The position numbers were made by a program, and so were the translations under genes. From Bacteroides sp. 519 (lineage in GTDB: Bacteria > Bacteroidota > Bacteroidia > Bacteroidales > Bacteroidaceae): 64,000 nt of DNA. The stretch lies in contig NZ_QVMJ01000007.1 of NCBI RefSeq assembly GCF_010500955.1, positions 186,001 through 250,000 on the forward strand, read 5' to 3'. Position 1 is the stretch's first letter. The number at the start of each line of letters is the position of its first letter. Below, in pieces: positions 54,595 through 64,000 of this stretch. The notes below the pieces were generated by a model that was not told the origin of the DNA, did not search any database, and worked only from the letters and a program-made list of their open reading frames with translations.

Positions 54595-56211
54595 ATGAAG
54601 AAAAATATATTATCCTTTATCCTCTTGTCGGGCATTATGTTTGGATGTACCGATGTACTGAACACTGTTCCAACCGATCGTTTATCTTCCGAAGTATATT
54701 GGCAAACCGATGAAGATGCAGAATATGCAGCCAATGCAGTATACCGTTTCCTTGAAAGCCCAATAACTATTATTGGCCGCGACGGAATGTCGGATATAGC
54801 CCGTGCTACTTTCGAAACTTCGGACGAAACCAAAGTAGAAGGAAGTATAGCCGACCCGCAAACCAATATATTCCAAAACACCTGGAACGATATGTATAAA
54901 GGTATACGCCGTTGTAATGATTATATGGCCAATATAGATAAAATAACACCTACCAACGAAGCAAAGGTTAAACAGTTCACAGCCGAAGTTCGTACACTGC
55001 GATGTTATTTCTACTCCCGGTTGGTATCATATTTTGGTGATGTACCCTTAGTAACTACACCTATCGGCATCAATGAATCGAAAACACTTACCCGTACACC
55101 CGTATCGCAAATCTATGATTTCATTTACGAGGAAATTACGGATGCAACAAAATATCTGCCGGCAACTACTGTCGAAAAAGGTCGGGTTACCAAAGGTGCC
55201 GCACAAGGTATACTGGCACGAACCATGCTATTTGCTGCAGGTAATGTAACTGGTACCGACAATCGTACCAATACATATCTACAACGTGCAAAAGATGCTG
55301 CCGATGCTGTTATTGCTCTTGATGTTTATTCGCTACTGCCAACTTACGAAGGATTGTTTTTATACGAGAACGAAAACAACCAAGAGGTTATATTCGACAA
55401 ACAACACATGAAAGATGTGTTTTCTAATGCAGTAATGAACAACTTTGGTGCTGTATCATTGGGTAACAATGGTTCGGCAATATCTCCAACAGCTATATTG
55501 CTTGATGAATACGAAACCATCAACGGTAAAAGCATATCCGAAGACCCTGAATACGATCCCCAAAATCCGTATGCTAACCGTGACCCGCGCTTAAGTTATA
55601 CATTGTACTATCCCGGTTCTGTACTGCCTAATGGAGCAATCTACGATTCTCGCCCAGGTTGGAGCAATTCGGGCGATGTTATAGGAGCAAGCTATCAGGT
55701 ATCCAAAACCGGGCTATTACCCCGGAAGTATATCAATGCCGAAGATTTGGGACAAAGTAACCGTACTAATTGTGGTATCAACTTCGTTCTTTTGCGTTAT
55801 GCTGAGATTTTATTAATTGCCGCCGAAGCCAGAATAGAATTAGATACAGAAAAGGATGTTGCATTGAAATACATTAATGAAATTAGGCAACGTGAGGATG
55901 TTATGATGCCTCAATTGAAAGAAATCACACAACAATCAGACTTGCGTACAGCCGTACGCCACGAAAGAATGGTTGAACTTGGACTGGAAGGAAACCGGTT
56001 CTTCGATGTACGTCGCTGGAAAACAGCCATAAGTGTTTGTAACATGAATCAAATAGAGGGTATGCGCTATGTAGATAAAGAAACCGGTGAATTGGTTAAA
56101 GTTGTTACCGATTATAAGAAGAAATTTACCGAAAGAGATTATCTTTGGCCAATACCATACAACGAAAGACAACTTAATACCAACTTAATCCAAAATGATG
56201 GATGGAATTAA
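54595..56211 (+). CDS. SusD/RagB-family glycan-binding lipoprotein
   Basis: Outer-surface binding partner of the preceding SusC; 538 residues. The lipobox is IMFGC followed by TDVLNTVPTDRLS. SusD landmarks are YANAVYRFL-like AANAVYRFLES, RTLRCYFYSRLVSYFGDVPLV and the C-terminal LLRYAEILLIAAEARIEL and HERMVELGLEGNRFFDVRRW. The 184-base gap from susC, filled by a dyad repeat, is much longer than the usual few bases, so SusD synthesis may be attenuated. Confidence 0.95.
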   Translation: MKKNILSFILLSGIMFGCTDVLNTVPTDRLSSEVYWQTDEDAEYAANAVYRFLESPITIIGRDGMSDIARATFETSDETKVEGSIADPQTNIFQNTWNDMYKGIRRCNDYMANIDKITPTNEAKVKQFTAEVRTLRCYFYSRLVSYFGDVPLVTTPIGINESKTLTRTPVSQIYDFIYEEITDATKYLPATTVEKGRVTKGAAQGILARTMLFAAGNVTGTDNRTNTYLQRAKDAADAVIALDVYSLLPTYEGLFLYENENNQEVIFDKQHMKDVFSNAVMNNFGAVSLGNNGSAISPTAILLDEYETINGKSISEDPEYDPQNPYANRDPRLSYTLYYPGSVLPNGAIYDSRPGWSNSGDVIGASYQVSKTGLLPRKYINAEDLGQSNRTNCGINFVLLRYAEILLIAAEARIELDTEKDVALKYINEIRQREDVMMPQLKEITQQSDLRTAVRHERMVELGLEGNRFFDVRRWKTAISVCNMNQIEGMRYVDKETGELVKVVTDYKKKFTERDYLWPIPYNERQLNTNLIQNDGWN

Positions 56212-56213
56212 CC

Positions 56214-57893
56214 ATGAATAATACAACTATTACTAAAACATTACCTTTTGCAGCGCTTGCCTTAACGGCAAGCGCATGCAGCAATAGCAGTGAGAAGAAA
56301 GAAGATGCACGCCCCAACATTTTGGTGATTTTAGCCGACGATCTTGGCTACTCCGATTTGGGATGTTATGGTGGCGAGATCAATACGCCAAATCTGGATA
56401 AACTGGCTCAAAACGGATTACGCTTTACCCGTTTCTACAATGCCAGCCGAAGCTGTCCCACCCGGGCATCTTTACTCACCGGACTTTATCCACATCAGGC
56501 CGGAGTAGGAAGAATGACTTTCGATGAGCACCAACCCGGCTACCGGGGCACAATGACCAAGAATGGTGTAACCATAGCCGAAGCGTTAAAAGGTGCCGGA
56601 TACCAAACCGGAATGATAGGCAAATGGCATGTTGCCGAAACTCCTCTCCGCCCCGACCAACGTCAATGGCTTGCACATCAGGTACAACACGATGATTTTG
56701 CCCCAAAAGAGAATTACCCTACACACCGGGGGTTTGATGATTTTTACGGAACTATTTATGGTGTGGTTAATTACTTCGACCCTTTCAGTCTTGTTAATGG
56801 TGAAGAACCTGTAAGAACTGTTCCCGATGATTACTATAGCACAATAGCTTTATCGGACAGTGCGGTTTCGTACATCAAAAGATATGCCCAAAGTGATAAC
56901 CCTTTCTTTATGTATCTGTCGTACCATGCACCGCACTGGCCGTTACATGCTTTACCCGAAGATATTAAGAAGTATGAAGATATGTACACCAAAGGTTGGG
57001 ATGATATCCGCGAAAAGAGGTATAACCGAATGAAGCAACTAGGCATATTTGAGCAAAAGGGTGACTACCTAACCGAACGCCAATTTAAAGATACATGGGA
57101 AGAAAACCCGACCAAAGAATGGGATGCCCGTGCAATGGCTGTTCATGCAGCAATGATAGACCGTATGGATAAAGAAATAGGTAGAGTACTCAAATCGCTT
57201 GAAGAAACCGGGCAACTAGACAATACGTTGATTCTATTTATGTCGGACAATGGATGCAGTCCCGAGAATTGCCAGAATTTCTCGGAAGGCGAAAACGACC
57301 GTCCGGCAGAGATGCGAAATGGCGAACCAATTGTATATCCACGTAAGAAAGAAGTATTACCTGGCCCACAAAACACATACGCTTCTATTGGTCCGCGATG
57401 GGCAAATGTAGCCAATACCCCTTTCCGCTTCTGGAAAGCCAAATCGTACGAAGGAGGTGTTTGTACTCCAATGATTGCCCACTGGCCAAAAGGAATGAAA
57501 CAAGGTAAAGGAACAATTACCACTGCGCAGGGACATGTTATCGACTTGTTACCAACATTCCTCGAACTGTCGGGAGCGGAATATCCTCTTGAGTATAATG
57601 GTAATAAAATTATCCCTTATGCTGGAGTCAGTCTGGTATCTGCCATTACTAATGGCGAACCAACCGTAAAACGCGATCTATGTTTCGAACACTTTAACGA
57701 GCGTGCATTGATTGACGATGAAGGTTGGAAAATTATTCGTGCAGCACGAGAAGATAAGTGGGAACTTTATAACCTGAATGAAGACCGTACAGAAATCCAT
57801 AATCTGGCTACTCAATATCCGGATCGCGTAAACAAGATGGAACAAAGGTACCTGCAATGGGAAAAAACTCACATGGTAGAGCCAAGACCGTGA
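56214..57893 (+). CDS. Arylsulfatase, serine-type S1 family
   Basis: It removes sulfate esters from a glycan. Met at 56214 is chosen, two bases after the susD stop; a Met at 56202 would overlap it. A lipobox (ASAC, about 22) implies surface or periplasmic anchoring. Metal ligands are in ADDLGYSD (Asp42-43). The modified residue is Ser80 in SRSCPTRASLLTG, the S-x-P-x-R form that needs the radical-SAM maturase, found elsewhere in the genome if active. Further ligands are in FMSDNGCSPEN and KWHVAE. Substrate cannot be read; GH43 and GH2 partners suggest a sulfated arabinogalactan-like glycan. The TGA stop lies in the next dyad. Confidence 0.93.
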   Translation: MNNTTITKTLPFAALALTASACSNSSEKKEDARPNILVILADDLGYSDLGCYGGEINTPNLDKLAQNGLRFTRFYNASRSCPTRASLLTGLYPHQAGVGRMTFDEHQPGYRGTMTKNGVTIAEALKGAGYQTGMIGKWHVAETPLRPDQRQWLAHQVQHDDFAPKENYPTHRGFDDFYGTIYGVVNYFDPFSLVNGEEPVRTVPDDYYSTIALSDSAVSYIKRYAQSDNPFFMYLSYHAPHWPLHALPEDIKKYEDMYTKGWDDIREKRYNRMKQLGIFEQKGDYLTERQFKDTWEENPTKEWDARAMAVHAAMIDRMDKEIGRVLKSLEETGQLDNTLILFMSDNGCSPENCQNFSEGENDRPAEMRNGEPIVYPRKKEVLPGPQNTYASIGPRWANVANTPFRFWKAKSYEGGVCTPMIAHWPKGMKQGKGTITTAQGHVIDLLPTFLELSGAEYPLEYNGNKIIPYAGVSLVSAITNGEPTVKRDLCFEHFNERALIDDEGWKIIRAAREDKWELYNLNEDRTEIHNLATQYPDRVNKMEQRYLQWEKTHMVEPRP

Positions 57894-58027
57894 TGAGTAA
57901 TGAGTGATGAGTTTTGAGTGATGAGTTTTGAGTAATGAGTTTTGAGTTTAACCATGCGGCATCACAACTCATCACTCATAACTCATTACTCATCACTCAC
58001 AACTCACAACTCATTACTCAAAACTCC
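57891..58027. repeat. Conserved-core dyad with GAGTAAT/GAGTGAT arms
   Basis: The left arm supplies the sulfatase TGA (57891-57893). The loop is TTTAACCATGCGGCATCACAA. The right arm extends to 58027. Confidence 0.87.
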
Positions 58028-58136
58028 CATTTGACCGGATATTATCATTCTTTTACCGAAAAGTATTACTCTAATAAGCGGTATAGCTATACTTTTGGGA
58101 AGTCAAAAATCGACAATATATTATAGATTAAAATCC

Positions 58137-60140
58137 ATGAAAAGAAATTTATTATTAGTGCTATTCCTATGCCTTTGTGCTTGGGGAAAAGCACAAGTGA
58201 TGGAGTACAATATCACATTAAAATCACCGGGCAACCCGGCAGAGACTTACAACTTAAAACTAAGTAACGGAGCGATGATTGCAAACACAAACCTACCAGT
58301 AGACATACGGCAGGAAAAAGTGAATGATTCGGGCAATACATTTCGCATACGCACCATTATCACTGCAAAAGAAACTGTTTATTACAATCTGGAAGAAATT
58401 TACAAATTAGCAGATAATCATACTGATTGTCAGTTCTATATGCCCGGTTTTTGGTACCATCGCAACATGCGTTCGCCCAAAGAAGCACCATCATTTAAAA
58501 CTAGTGATAGTTGGCAGGTACGCGAAGATAGATTGAGTACACCACTTACCGGTATCTACAACGAAAAGAGTGGCGATTACTATACTGTTACCCGCATTGA
58601 CGATTTTGAAGGCGAAGCATTGACCACTCACCAAACAGGCGAGGTAATCCTGAGTGGAAAAACATCTATCGGCTTCACCGGATTCCGTAACGTAAATGGT
58701 AAAACGGCTCTTGTTTTTGGATTTCCTTATGCCGAAGCACCCAAGACTTACCTTCGTAAACTAACGCTTGCTCCTGCTGTACAAGCATTCGAAAAGTTAG
58801 AAAAAGGGCAAAGCCGCGAACTTATATGGGAAATAAGCAAAGGTAATGCAACAAGTTACTCAACTTTTGTTGCCGATGTATGGAATTACTCCTATAATAC
58901 TTTCAAACCCACTATTGTTCAAACTCAATGGAATACAGAAAGTTCAAAGAAAGTACTTTCTAATTACTTTACCGAGAGTTATGTTGACAAATACAAATTA
59001 AAATATTTCTCCGGAGTACATCAACGCACAGATGATTGCAAAAGCACCGGTATTGCCGAAGTAGGTTTTGTTGGCCGCGTTCTTCTGAATGCCTTCAATG
59101 CTCTTGAATACGGCGAACAGGTTAACAATACCGACCTCGTGAGGAAAGCAAATGCAATTTTCGATAGTTATCTTGAATATAGTTTTACTGCCAATGGCTT
59201 CTTTAAAGAAAAGGTAAACTATGGCAATGGAAAAGAAGAAGAAATATTCAGTATTCGTCGTCAGTCGGAAGGTGTATTTGCCATCCTTAATTACCTGGAT
59301 TATGAGAAAAAACAAGGCCGCAAACATCCTGAGTGGGAAGTTAAAATGAAAACCATACTGGATAACTTCCTTAAGTTGCAAAACGAAGATGGTAGTTTTC
59401 CACGTAAGTTTAATGATTCATTCAAGGTTACTGATGCATCTGGCGGTAGTACTCCGTCGGCTACACTGCCGTTAGCAATGGCTTATTCCTATTTCAAGAA
59501 CAAAGCATATTTGGAAAGTGCCCGCAAAACAGCTGTTTATCTTGAAAATGAATTAATCTCCAAATCCGATTATTTCTCTTCTACACTCGATGCTAATTGC
59601 GAGGATAAAGAAGCTTCTTTATACGCATCAACTGCTATGTATTACCTTGCCATGGCAACCAAAGGCAAAGAACGTGCACACTATGTTGACTTATGTAAAG
59701 AGGCTGCTTACTTTGCGCTATCGTGGTACTACATGTGGGATGTACCGTTTGCACAAGGACAAATGCTTGGTGATGTTGGTTTTAAATCGCGCGGTTGGGG
59801 AAATGTATCTGTTGAAAACAACCACATTGATGTTTTCATCTTTGAATTTGCTACCGTACTCGATTGGTTGGCTACAGAAAGAAACAACCCGGAGTTTGCC
59901 GAATTCTCAAACGTTATCAAAACATCTATGCTACAGCTTATGCCCATAAAAGGACACATGTTTAACATTGGTAAAGTTGGTTATTATCCCGAAGTGGTTC
60001 AACATACTAACTGGGATTATGGCAAAAATGGAAAAGGTTTTTATAATGATATATTCGCACCGGGATGGACGGTTGCTTCGTTATGGCAAATGTTGAGCCC
60101 AGACCGGGTAAGTAACTATTTTAATGTAAAAAGGAGATAA
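58137..60140 (+). CDS. Unrecognised secreted alpha/alpha-toroid protein
   Basis: I do not recognise the family. The Met at 58137 (MKRNLLLVLF) begins a signal peptide ending GKAQ; the upstream open codons have none. Residues to about 240 are beta-rich (YNITLKSPGNPAETYNLKL), then a helical toroid follows (GVHQRTDDCKSTGIAEVGFVG, IRRQSEGVFAILNYLDYEK, LQNEDGSFPRKF, DANCEDKEASLYASTAMYY). This resembles unsaturated glucuronyl hydrolases and other (alpha/alpha)6 glycosidases; candidate acids are in RTDDC and NCEDKEA. It is in a sulfatase-GH43-GH2 locus and is probably a glycosidase or lyase. Confidence 0.75.
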   Translation: MKRNLLLVLFLCLCAWGKAQVMEYNITLKSPGNPAETYNLKLSNGAMIANTNLPVDIRQEKVNDSGNTFRIRTIITAKETVYYNLEEIYKLADNHTDCQFYMPGFWYHRNMRSPKEAPSFKTSDSWQVREDRLSTPLTGIYNEKSGDYYTVTRIDDFEGEALTTHQTGEVILSGKTSIGFTGFRNVNGKTALVFGFPYAEAPKTYLRKLTLAPAVQAFEKLEKGQSRELIWEISKGNATSYSTFVADVWNYSYNTFKPTIVQTQWNTESSKKVLSNYFTESYVDKYKLKYFSGVHQRTDDCKSTGIAEVGFVGRVLLNAFNALEYGEQVNNTDLVRKANAIFDSYLEYSFTANGFFKEKVNYGNGKEEEIFSIRRQSEGVFAILNYLDYEKKQGRKHPEWEVKMKTILDNFLKLQNEDGSFPRKFNDSFKVTDASGGSTPSATLPLAMAYSYFKNKAYLESARKTAVYLENELISKSDYFSSTLDANCEDKEASLYASTAMYYLAMATKGKERAHYVDLCKEAAYFALSWYYMWDVPFAQGQMLGDVGFKSRGWGNVSVENNHIDVFIFEFATVLDWLATERNNPEFAEFSNVIKTSMLQLMPIKGHMFNIGKVGYYPEVVQHTNWDYGKNGKGFYNDIFAPGWTVASLWQMLSPDRVSNYFNVKRR

Positions 60141-60182
60141 AGTAAGCCTTTACCTCACTCAACTACCATAAATACAAATACA

Positions 60183-61184
60183 ATGAACAAACTATTACTA
60201 ACCCTATCAGTTCTAACCCTACTGATATCCTGCAAAAATGCTTCATCGCCAAATAAACCAACGGATGAAGCTAAAAAATACGAGAACCCGGTTATTGCCG
60301 TAAGTCTACCCGACCCAACCATTATTCGGGCAACCGACGGTACTTTTTACTTATACGCTACAGAAAACACCCGGAACACTCCCATCTATTCTTCAACAAA
60401 CCTTATAGATTGGACATTCGAAGGCACTGCCTTTACCAACGAAACCCGACCGGATTTTGAGCCCAAAGGAGGTTTATGGGCTCCTGATATTAATTACATC
60501 AACGGCAAATATGTACTGTATTACTCCATGTCGGTTTGGGGTGGCGAGTGGACTTGCGGAATAGGCGTTGCTGTAGCCGATAATCCGAAAGGTCCATTCA
60601 CTGATAAAGGAAAGCTGTTCCGTAGCAACGAAATAGATGTTCAAAACTCTATCGATCAGTTTTATATTGAAGAAGATGGTAAGAAATACCTGTTCTGGGG
60701 AAGCTTTAGAGGTATTTATGCTATTGAGTTAACCGATGATGGTTTAGCATTGAAACCCGGAGCACAAAAGCAACAAATTGCGGGAACCGCTTTCGAAGGT
60801 ACTTACATTTATAAAAAAGATGGTTACTATTACCTGTTTGCCTCCATTGGAAGCTGCTGCGAAGGGGTTAACAGTACCTACAAACTGGTAGTAGGCCGTT
60901 CAAAAACATTGTTCGGTCCCTATGTTGATAAAGAAGGTAAAAACATGATGGATAATGGTTATTCACTTGTTATTGGCCCTAACGAACGTTTTGTTGGCAA
61001 TGGTCACTGTTCCGAAATTGTACAGGATAAAGCTGGAAACGAATGGATATTTTATCATGGAGTTGACAAGCAAGACCCACACGGACGCATACTGCTGTTA
61101 GATAAAGTACAATGGGACAAAGAGGGCTGGCCGTATGTAGAAGGCTTTAGTCCGTCGTTGAGTGCGGAAGTACCTAAATTTTAG
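60183..61184 (+). CDS. GH43 family glycosidase
   Basis: A 333-residue lipoprotein (lipobox LISC) with the five-bladed GH43 propeller. The catalytic triad is visible: base Asp44 in LPDPTII, pKa-modulating Asp158 in NSIDQFY, acid Glu205 in AFEGTYIY. The family acts on alpha-L-arabinofuranosyl or beta-xylosyl linkages; the absence of a C-terminal beta-sandwich and the GHCSEIVQD segment are like arabinan-active subgroups. It is co-directional with the galactosidase-type genes and separated from the next by a dyad. Confidence 0.9.
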   Translation: MNKLLLTLSVLTLLISCKNASSPNKPTDEAKKYENPVIAVSLPDPTIIRATDGTFYLYATENTRNTPIYSSTNLIDWTFEGTAFTNETRPDFEPKGGLWAPDINYINGKYVLYYSMSVWGGEWTCGIGVAVADNPKGPFTDKGKLFRSNEIDVQNSIDQFYIEEDGKKYLFWGSFRGIYAIELTDDGLALKPGAQKQQIAGTAFEGTYIYKKDGYYYLFASIGSCCEGVNSTYKLVVGRSKTLFGPYVDKEGKNMMDNGYSLVIGPNERFVGNGHCSEIVQDKAGNEWIFYHGVDKQDPHGRILLLDKVQWDKEGWPYVEGFSPSLSAEVPKF

Positions 61185-61191
61185 AATTATA

Positions 61192-61308
61192 GAACACGGA
61201 GACACAGAGGCACAGAGTTTTAATATACTAAACACAAATACTGATCCGAATTACGAACTAATTCCAATCGTAAATTTAAAAACTCTGTGCCTCCGTGTCT
61301 CTGTGTTC
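61192..61308. repeat. Dyad with CACAGAG/CACGGAG arms
   Basis: GAACACGGAGACACAGAGGC at 61192 pairs with the right arm (61279-61308, ending GTGTCTCTGTGTTC) over about 29 bases. The loop of about 60 bases shows no usual core. Confidence 0.82.
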
Positions 61309-61340
61309 AAAAAAAAACATAATAATCAAACCAAACAATC

Positions 61341-62480
61341 ATGAAGATTACAAAATTCATTTGTATGGGAGCATTAATAGCTCTCATGGCCTGCACAGGG
61401 CAACCAAAGTCCGACATTACATTACTGGACAAATCAGCCTTCGAAACAACTGTCGATGGTAAACCGGTATCTTTGTACACACTTAATTCCGGTAACGGAT
61501 TAACCATTCAGGTTACTAACTTCGGCCTACGGGTAATATCAATCTGGACACCAGATAAAAACGGTAAGTACGCTGATGTAGCTATTGGATACGAAAACAT
61601 TGACCGTTACCTGAACAACAATGGCGAGCGATTTCTTGGTCCGGTTGTTGGCCGATATGCCAACCGCATTGCTAATGGCAAATTTGAAATCGACGGAGTA
61701 GAATATCAGTTACCCATAAACAACAACGGCCAAACGTTACATGGTGGATTAACAGGCCTCGACATGGTTGCCTGGAATGTTGACAAAGTAACCGATAATG
61801 CTATCCAGTTCTCTTACCTGTTGCCCGACGGAACCGACGGTTTCCCTGGTAATCTGAAACTCAATGTATCCTACACACTCAGCAAGGATAATGAGTTTAT
61901 TATTGATTATAAAGCCACTACCGACAAACCTACTGTAGTAAATCTTTCGAACCATGCTTTCTTTAACCTGAAAGGTGAAGCAAACGGAACCATTACCGAC
62001 CATATACTTACCATAAATGCCAGTTATACAACACCGGTAAACGAAGTTCTTATACCATCGGGCGAAATTGCCCCGGTTGGTGGTACGCCATTTGACTTCC
62101 GCAAAGCAACAGCTATTGGCGAAAGAATTAATCAGGATAACGAACAACTTAAAAATGGTTTGGGGTACGACCACAACTGGGTGCTCGACAAAAAGAATCA
62201 GGGCACTGTAGAACTGGCCGTTACCTTATACGAACCAACAAGCGGAAGAGTAATGGAGGTTTATACCGATCAACCGGGAGTACAATTCTATAGCGGTAAC
62301 TTCTTCGATGGTAAAACAAACGGAAAGTATGGCCGGCCAATAGCTTTCAGAGAAGCACTGGCATTGGAAACACAAAAGTTCCCCGACAGTCCTAATCATC
62401 CTAATTTCCCATCAACACGGTTAAATCCGGGCGAAACATATACACAGACTTGTATTTATAAGTTTTCTATTAAACAATAA
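61341..62480 (+). CDS. galM: Aldose 1-epimerase (mutarotase)
   Basis: It interconverts alpha and beta anomers of galactose or related sugars. The 379-residue protein has a lipobox (LMACTG), so it is exported, unlike the cytoplasmic GalM of enterobacteria. Active-site blocks are GRYANRIANGKFEIDG, NGQTLHGGLTG (His), NLSNHAFFNL (His), GYDHNWVLD (Asp) and REALALETQKFPD (catalytic Glu). It precedes a GH2 gene by five bases, which fits processing of the released sugar. Confidence 0.93.
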   Translation: MKITKFICMGALIALMACTGQPKSDITLLDKSAFETTVDGKPVSLYTLNSGNGLTIQVTNFGLRVISIWTPDKNGKYADVAIGYENIDRYLNNNGERFLGPVVGRYANRIANGKFEIDGVEYQLPINNNGQTLHGGLTGLDMVAWNVDKVTDNAIQFSYLLPDGTDGFPGNLKLNVSYTLSKDNEFIIDYKATTDKPTVVNLSNHAFFNLKGEANGTITDHILTINASYTTPVNEVLIPSGEIAPVGGTPFDFRKATAIGERINQDNEQLKNGLGYDHNWVLDKKNQGTVELAVTLYEPTSGRVMEVYTDQPGVQFYSGNFFDGKTNGKYGRPIAFREALALETQKFPDSPNHPNFPSTRLNPGETYTQTCIYKFSIKQ

Positions 62481-62485
62481 CTAAC

Positions 62486-64000
62486 ATGAGATTAAAAACA
62501 ATTGTATTAGCATTGGCATTGGCCGCAACCACGGCCTATGCACAATGGGCGCCACAAGGCGACAAGATTAAAACGAATTGGGCCGGAACCCTCGACCCAA
62601 ACAATGTGTTACCCGAATATCCGCGTCCAATTATGGAACGTGCCGACTGGGTGAACCTGAATGGATTATGGGATTATGCCATTAAACCGGTTGGCGAAGC
62701 CGAACCAAACACTTTTGATGGAAAAATTCTTGTTCCCTTTGCTGTTGAATCAAGCCTATCGGGTGTACAAAAAGAGTTAGGCAAGGATAATGAGTTGTGG
62801 TACAAACACAGCTTTACTGTTCCTTCGAGCTGGAAAGGTAAATCGGTATTATTACACTTTGGTGCTGTTGACTGGAAAACAGAAATCTACCTGAACGATG
62901 TTAAAATCGGCACACATACCGGCGGATACACTCCTTTCTCATTCGACATCACTCCATTCCTGAAATCAGGAAGCCAAAAACTTGTAGTTAAGGTATGGGA
63001 TCCAACTACCGATAGTTACCAACCAGTAGGTAAACAACACAAAAGACCACACGGAATATGGTACACTCCTGTGTCGGGAATCTGGCAAACAGTATGGCTT
63101 GAACCGGTTAACAAAAAGCATATTGCTGCATTGAAAGTAGTTCCTAACATCGACACTAAAAAACTAAGTGTAAAAGCTTGTACCGAAGGAACAACGTATG
63201 GCGATATGATTGAAGTTATTATTAAAGACAACAAAACCACAGTAGCTACAGGCAAAGGCGTGGTAGGCGAAACACTGGAAATAGCCATTGCTAACCCTAA
63301 ACTATGGTCGCCCGATTCGCCTTTCCTTTACGATATGGAGGTGAGTTTAATTAGTCAGGGCAAAGCGCAGGATAAGGTAAAAAGCTATGCTGCCATGCGT
63401 AAGGTATCTACCAAAAGAGATGAAAACGGAATTGTACGTTTACAGTTAAACAACAAAGATTTGTTCCAGTTTGGTCCTTTGGATCAGGGCTGGTGGCCCG
63501 ATGGTCTTTACACAGCACCAACCGATGAAGCTCTTTTATATGATATCCAAAAAACAAAAGACTTTGGCTTCAACATGATTCGTAAACACGTAAAGGTTGA
63601 ACCTGCACGTTGGTACACTCATTGCGATCGGTTGGGTATTCTTGTTTGGCAAGATATGCCTAATGGTGACCATTCGCCACAATGGCAAAACCGCAATTAC
63701 TTTAATGGCAGCGAATTGATACGCAGTGGCGAGTCGGAAGCTAACTACCGCAAAGAGTGGAAAGAAATTATTGATTATCTTTATTCTTATCCTTCTATCG
63801 TAACCTGGGTTCCTTTCAACGAGGCATGGGGACAATTCAAAACAGAAGAATTTGCCGAATGGACCAAAACATACGATCCTTCACGTTTGGTTAATCCTGC
63901 CAGTGGTGGTAATCATTATCATACAGGCGATATGCTCGACCTTCACAACTATCCAGGACCGGAACTTTATTTGTATGATGCCGAAAGAGCAACTGTACTG
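62486..64000 (+). CDS. GH2 glycosidase, N-terminal part (3' end outside window)
   Basis: The open frame of 505 codons runs off the window. A signal peptide (AATTAYAQ) precedes the GH2 sugar-binding jelly roll (WVNLNGLWDYAI, PFAVESSLSGV, YKHSFTVPSSWKGK, HFGAVDWKTEIYLND), an immunoglobulin-like domain and the barrel start (FGFNMIRKHVKVEP, the class without the usual galactosidase RNRH motif). The acid/base Glu is codon 446 in PFNEAWGQF; the nucleophile lies outside. Beta-galactosidase is the default, yet the WVPFNEAWGQ form is common in Bacteroidetes GH2 enzymes of uncertain specificity. Confidence 0.92.
   Translation, partial: MRLKTIVLALALAATTAYAQWAPQGDKIKTNWAGTLDPNNVLPEYPRPIMERADWVNLNGLWDYAIKPVGEAEPNTFDGKILVPFAVESSLSGVQKELGKDNELWYKHSFTVPSSWKGKSVLLHFGAVDWKTEIYLNDVKIGTHTGGYTPFSFDITPFLKSGSQKLVVKVWDPTTDSYQPVGKQHKRPHGIWYTPVSGIWQTVWLEPVNKKHIAALKVVPNIDTKKLSVKACTEGTTYGDMIEVIIKDNKTTVATGKGVVGETLEIAIANPKLWSPDSPFLYDMEVSLISQGKAQDKVKSYAAMRKVSTKRDENGIVRLQLNNKDLFQFGPLDQGWWPDGLYTAPTDEALLYDIQKTKDFGFNMIRKHVKVEPARWYTHCDRLGILVWQDMPNGDHSPQWQNRNYFNGSELIRSGESEANYRKEWKEIIDYLYSYPSIVTWVPFNEAWGQFKTEEFAEWTKTYDPSRLVNPASGGNHYHTGDMLDLHNYPGPELYLYDAERATVL

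Noticed and set aside
57935..58126. Short plus-strand frame made of ITHNSLL-type repeats
   Set aside because: It is a direct translation of dyad arms and overlaps the start of the real gene at 58137.

Overview
The window is from a member of the Bacteroidales; the genus cannot be fixed from sequence alone. Evidence: two SusC/SusD loci, a hybrid two-component sensor ending in an AraC domain, fimbrillin genes, a serine-type sulfatase, and several promoters with the Bacteroides -7 box TAnnTTTG. It reads as chromosomal accessory glycan-use and surface-structure DNA with a short housekeeping stretch (RNase P RNA).

Layout. (1) 1-26009: a sialoglycan-type utilisation locus, almost all on the minus strand. 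It holds DUF4434 protein, sugar porter, N-acylglucosamine 2-epimerase, SusC, SusD, an EEP-fold hydrolase, an unrecognised alpha/alpha lipoprotein, a GDPD-DUF1080 fusion, a Gfo/Idh/MocA oxidoreductase, a GH33 sialidase, a sialate O-acetylesterase and a hybrid sensor. A ROK regulator diverges from its head, and a GH2 beta-galactosidase enters from the left edge. No sialic acid lyase is present. (2) 26159-36820: mixed genes: an ECF sigma factor without a neighbouring anti-sigma, a GH123-like hexosaminidase, a GlsB-type membrane protein, an FAD oxidoreductase, a patatin-barrel protein with an acyltransferase, rnpB, YihY, and a two-gene Panacea-domain toxin-antitoxin candidate. (3) 36867-48873: an eight-gene Mfa/Fim-like fimbrial operon on the minus strand, headed by a 411-bp segment bounded by 26-27-bp inverted repeats next to a tyrosine recombinase. 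That segment holds one strong promoter, which points away from the fimbriae, so the sequenced molecule appears to be in the OFF state. (4) 49706-64000: a plus-strand polysaccharide locus: FecR anti-sigma, STN-bearing SusC, SusD, sulfatase, unrecognised alpha/alpha protein, GH43, aldose 1-epimerase and a GH2 that runs off the right edge.

The most unusual signal is non-coding. At least fifteen intergenic dyads are present. Many share a short core (ATGCCGCAT, often with GATGCCGCATGG around it), but their arms are built from different 7-11-base degenerate repeats, such as GAGTAAT, GAGTTGA, AGTAGTT or CACAGAG units. They sit against stop codons, sometimes supplying the stop, and in two fimbrial genes they are read through to form the N-terminus. 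Separately, three arrays of short palindromes have a strict 22-23-bp period; two of them are inverted homologues 43 kb apart.

Working together, locus 1 would remove O-acetyl groups and sialic acid, import the products and isomerise the amino sugar inside the cell. Locus 2 would bind and trim a sulfated, arabinose- and galactose-containing glycan. The fimbriae would be switched by site-specific inversion. Substrate assignments are inferences from family membership.
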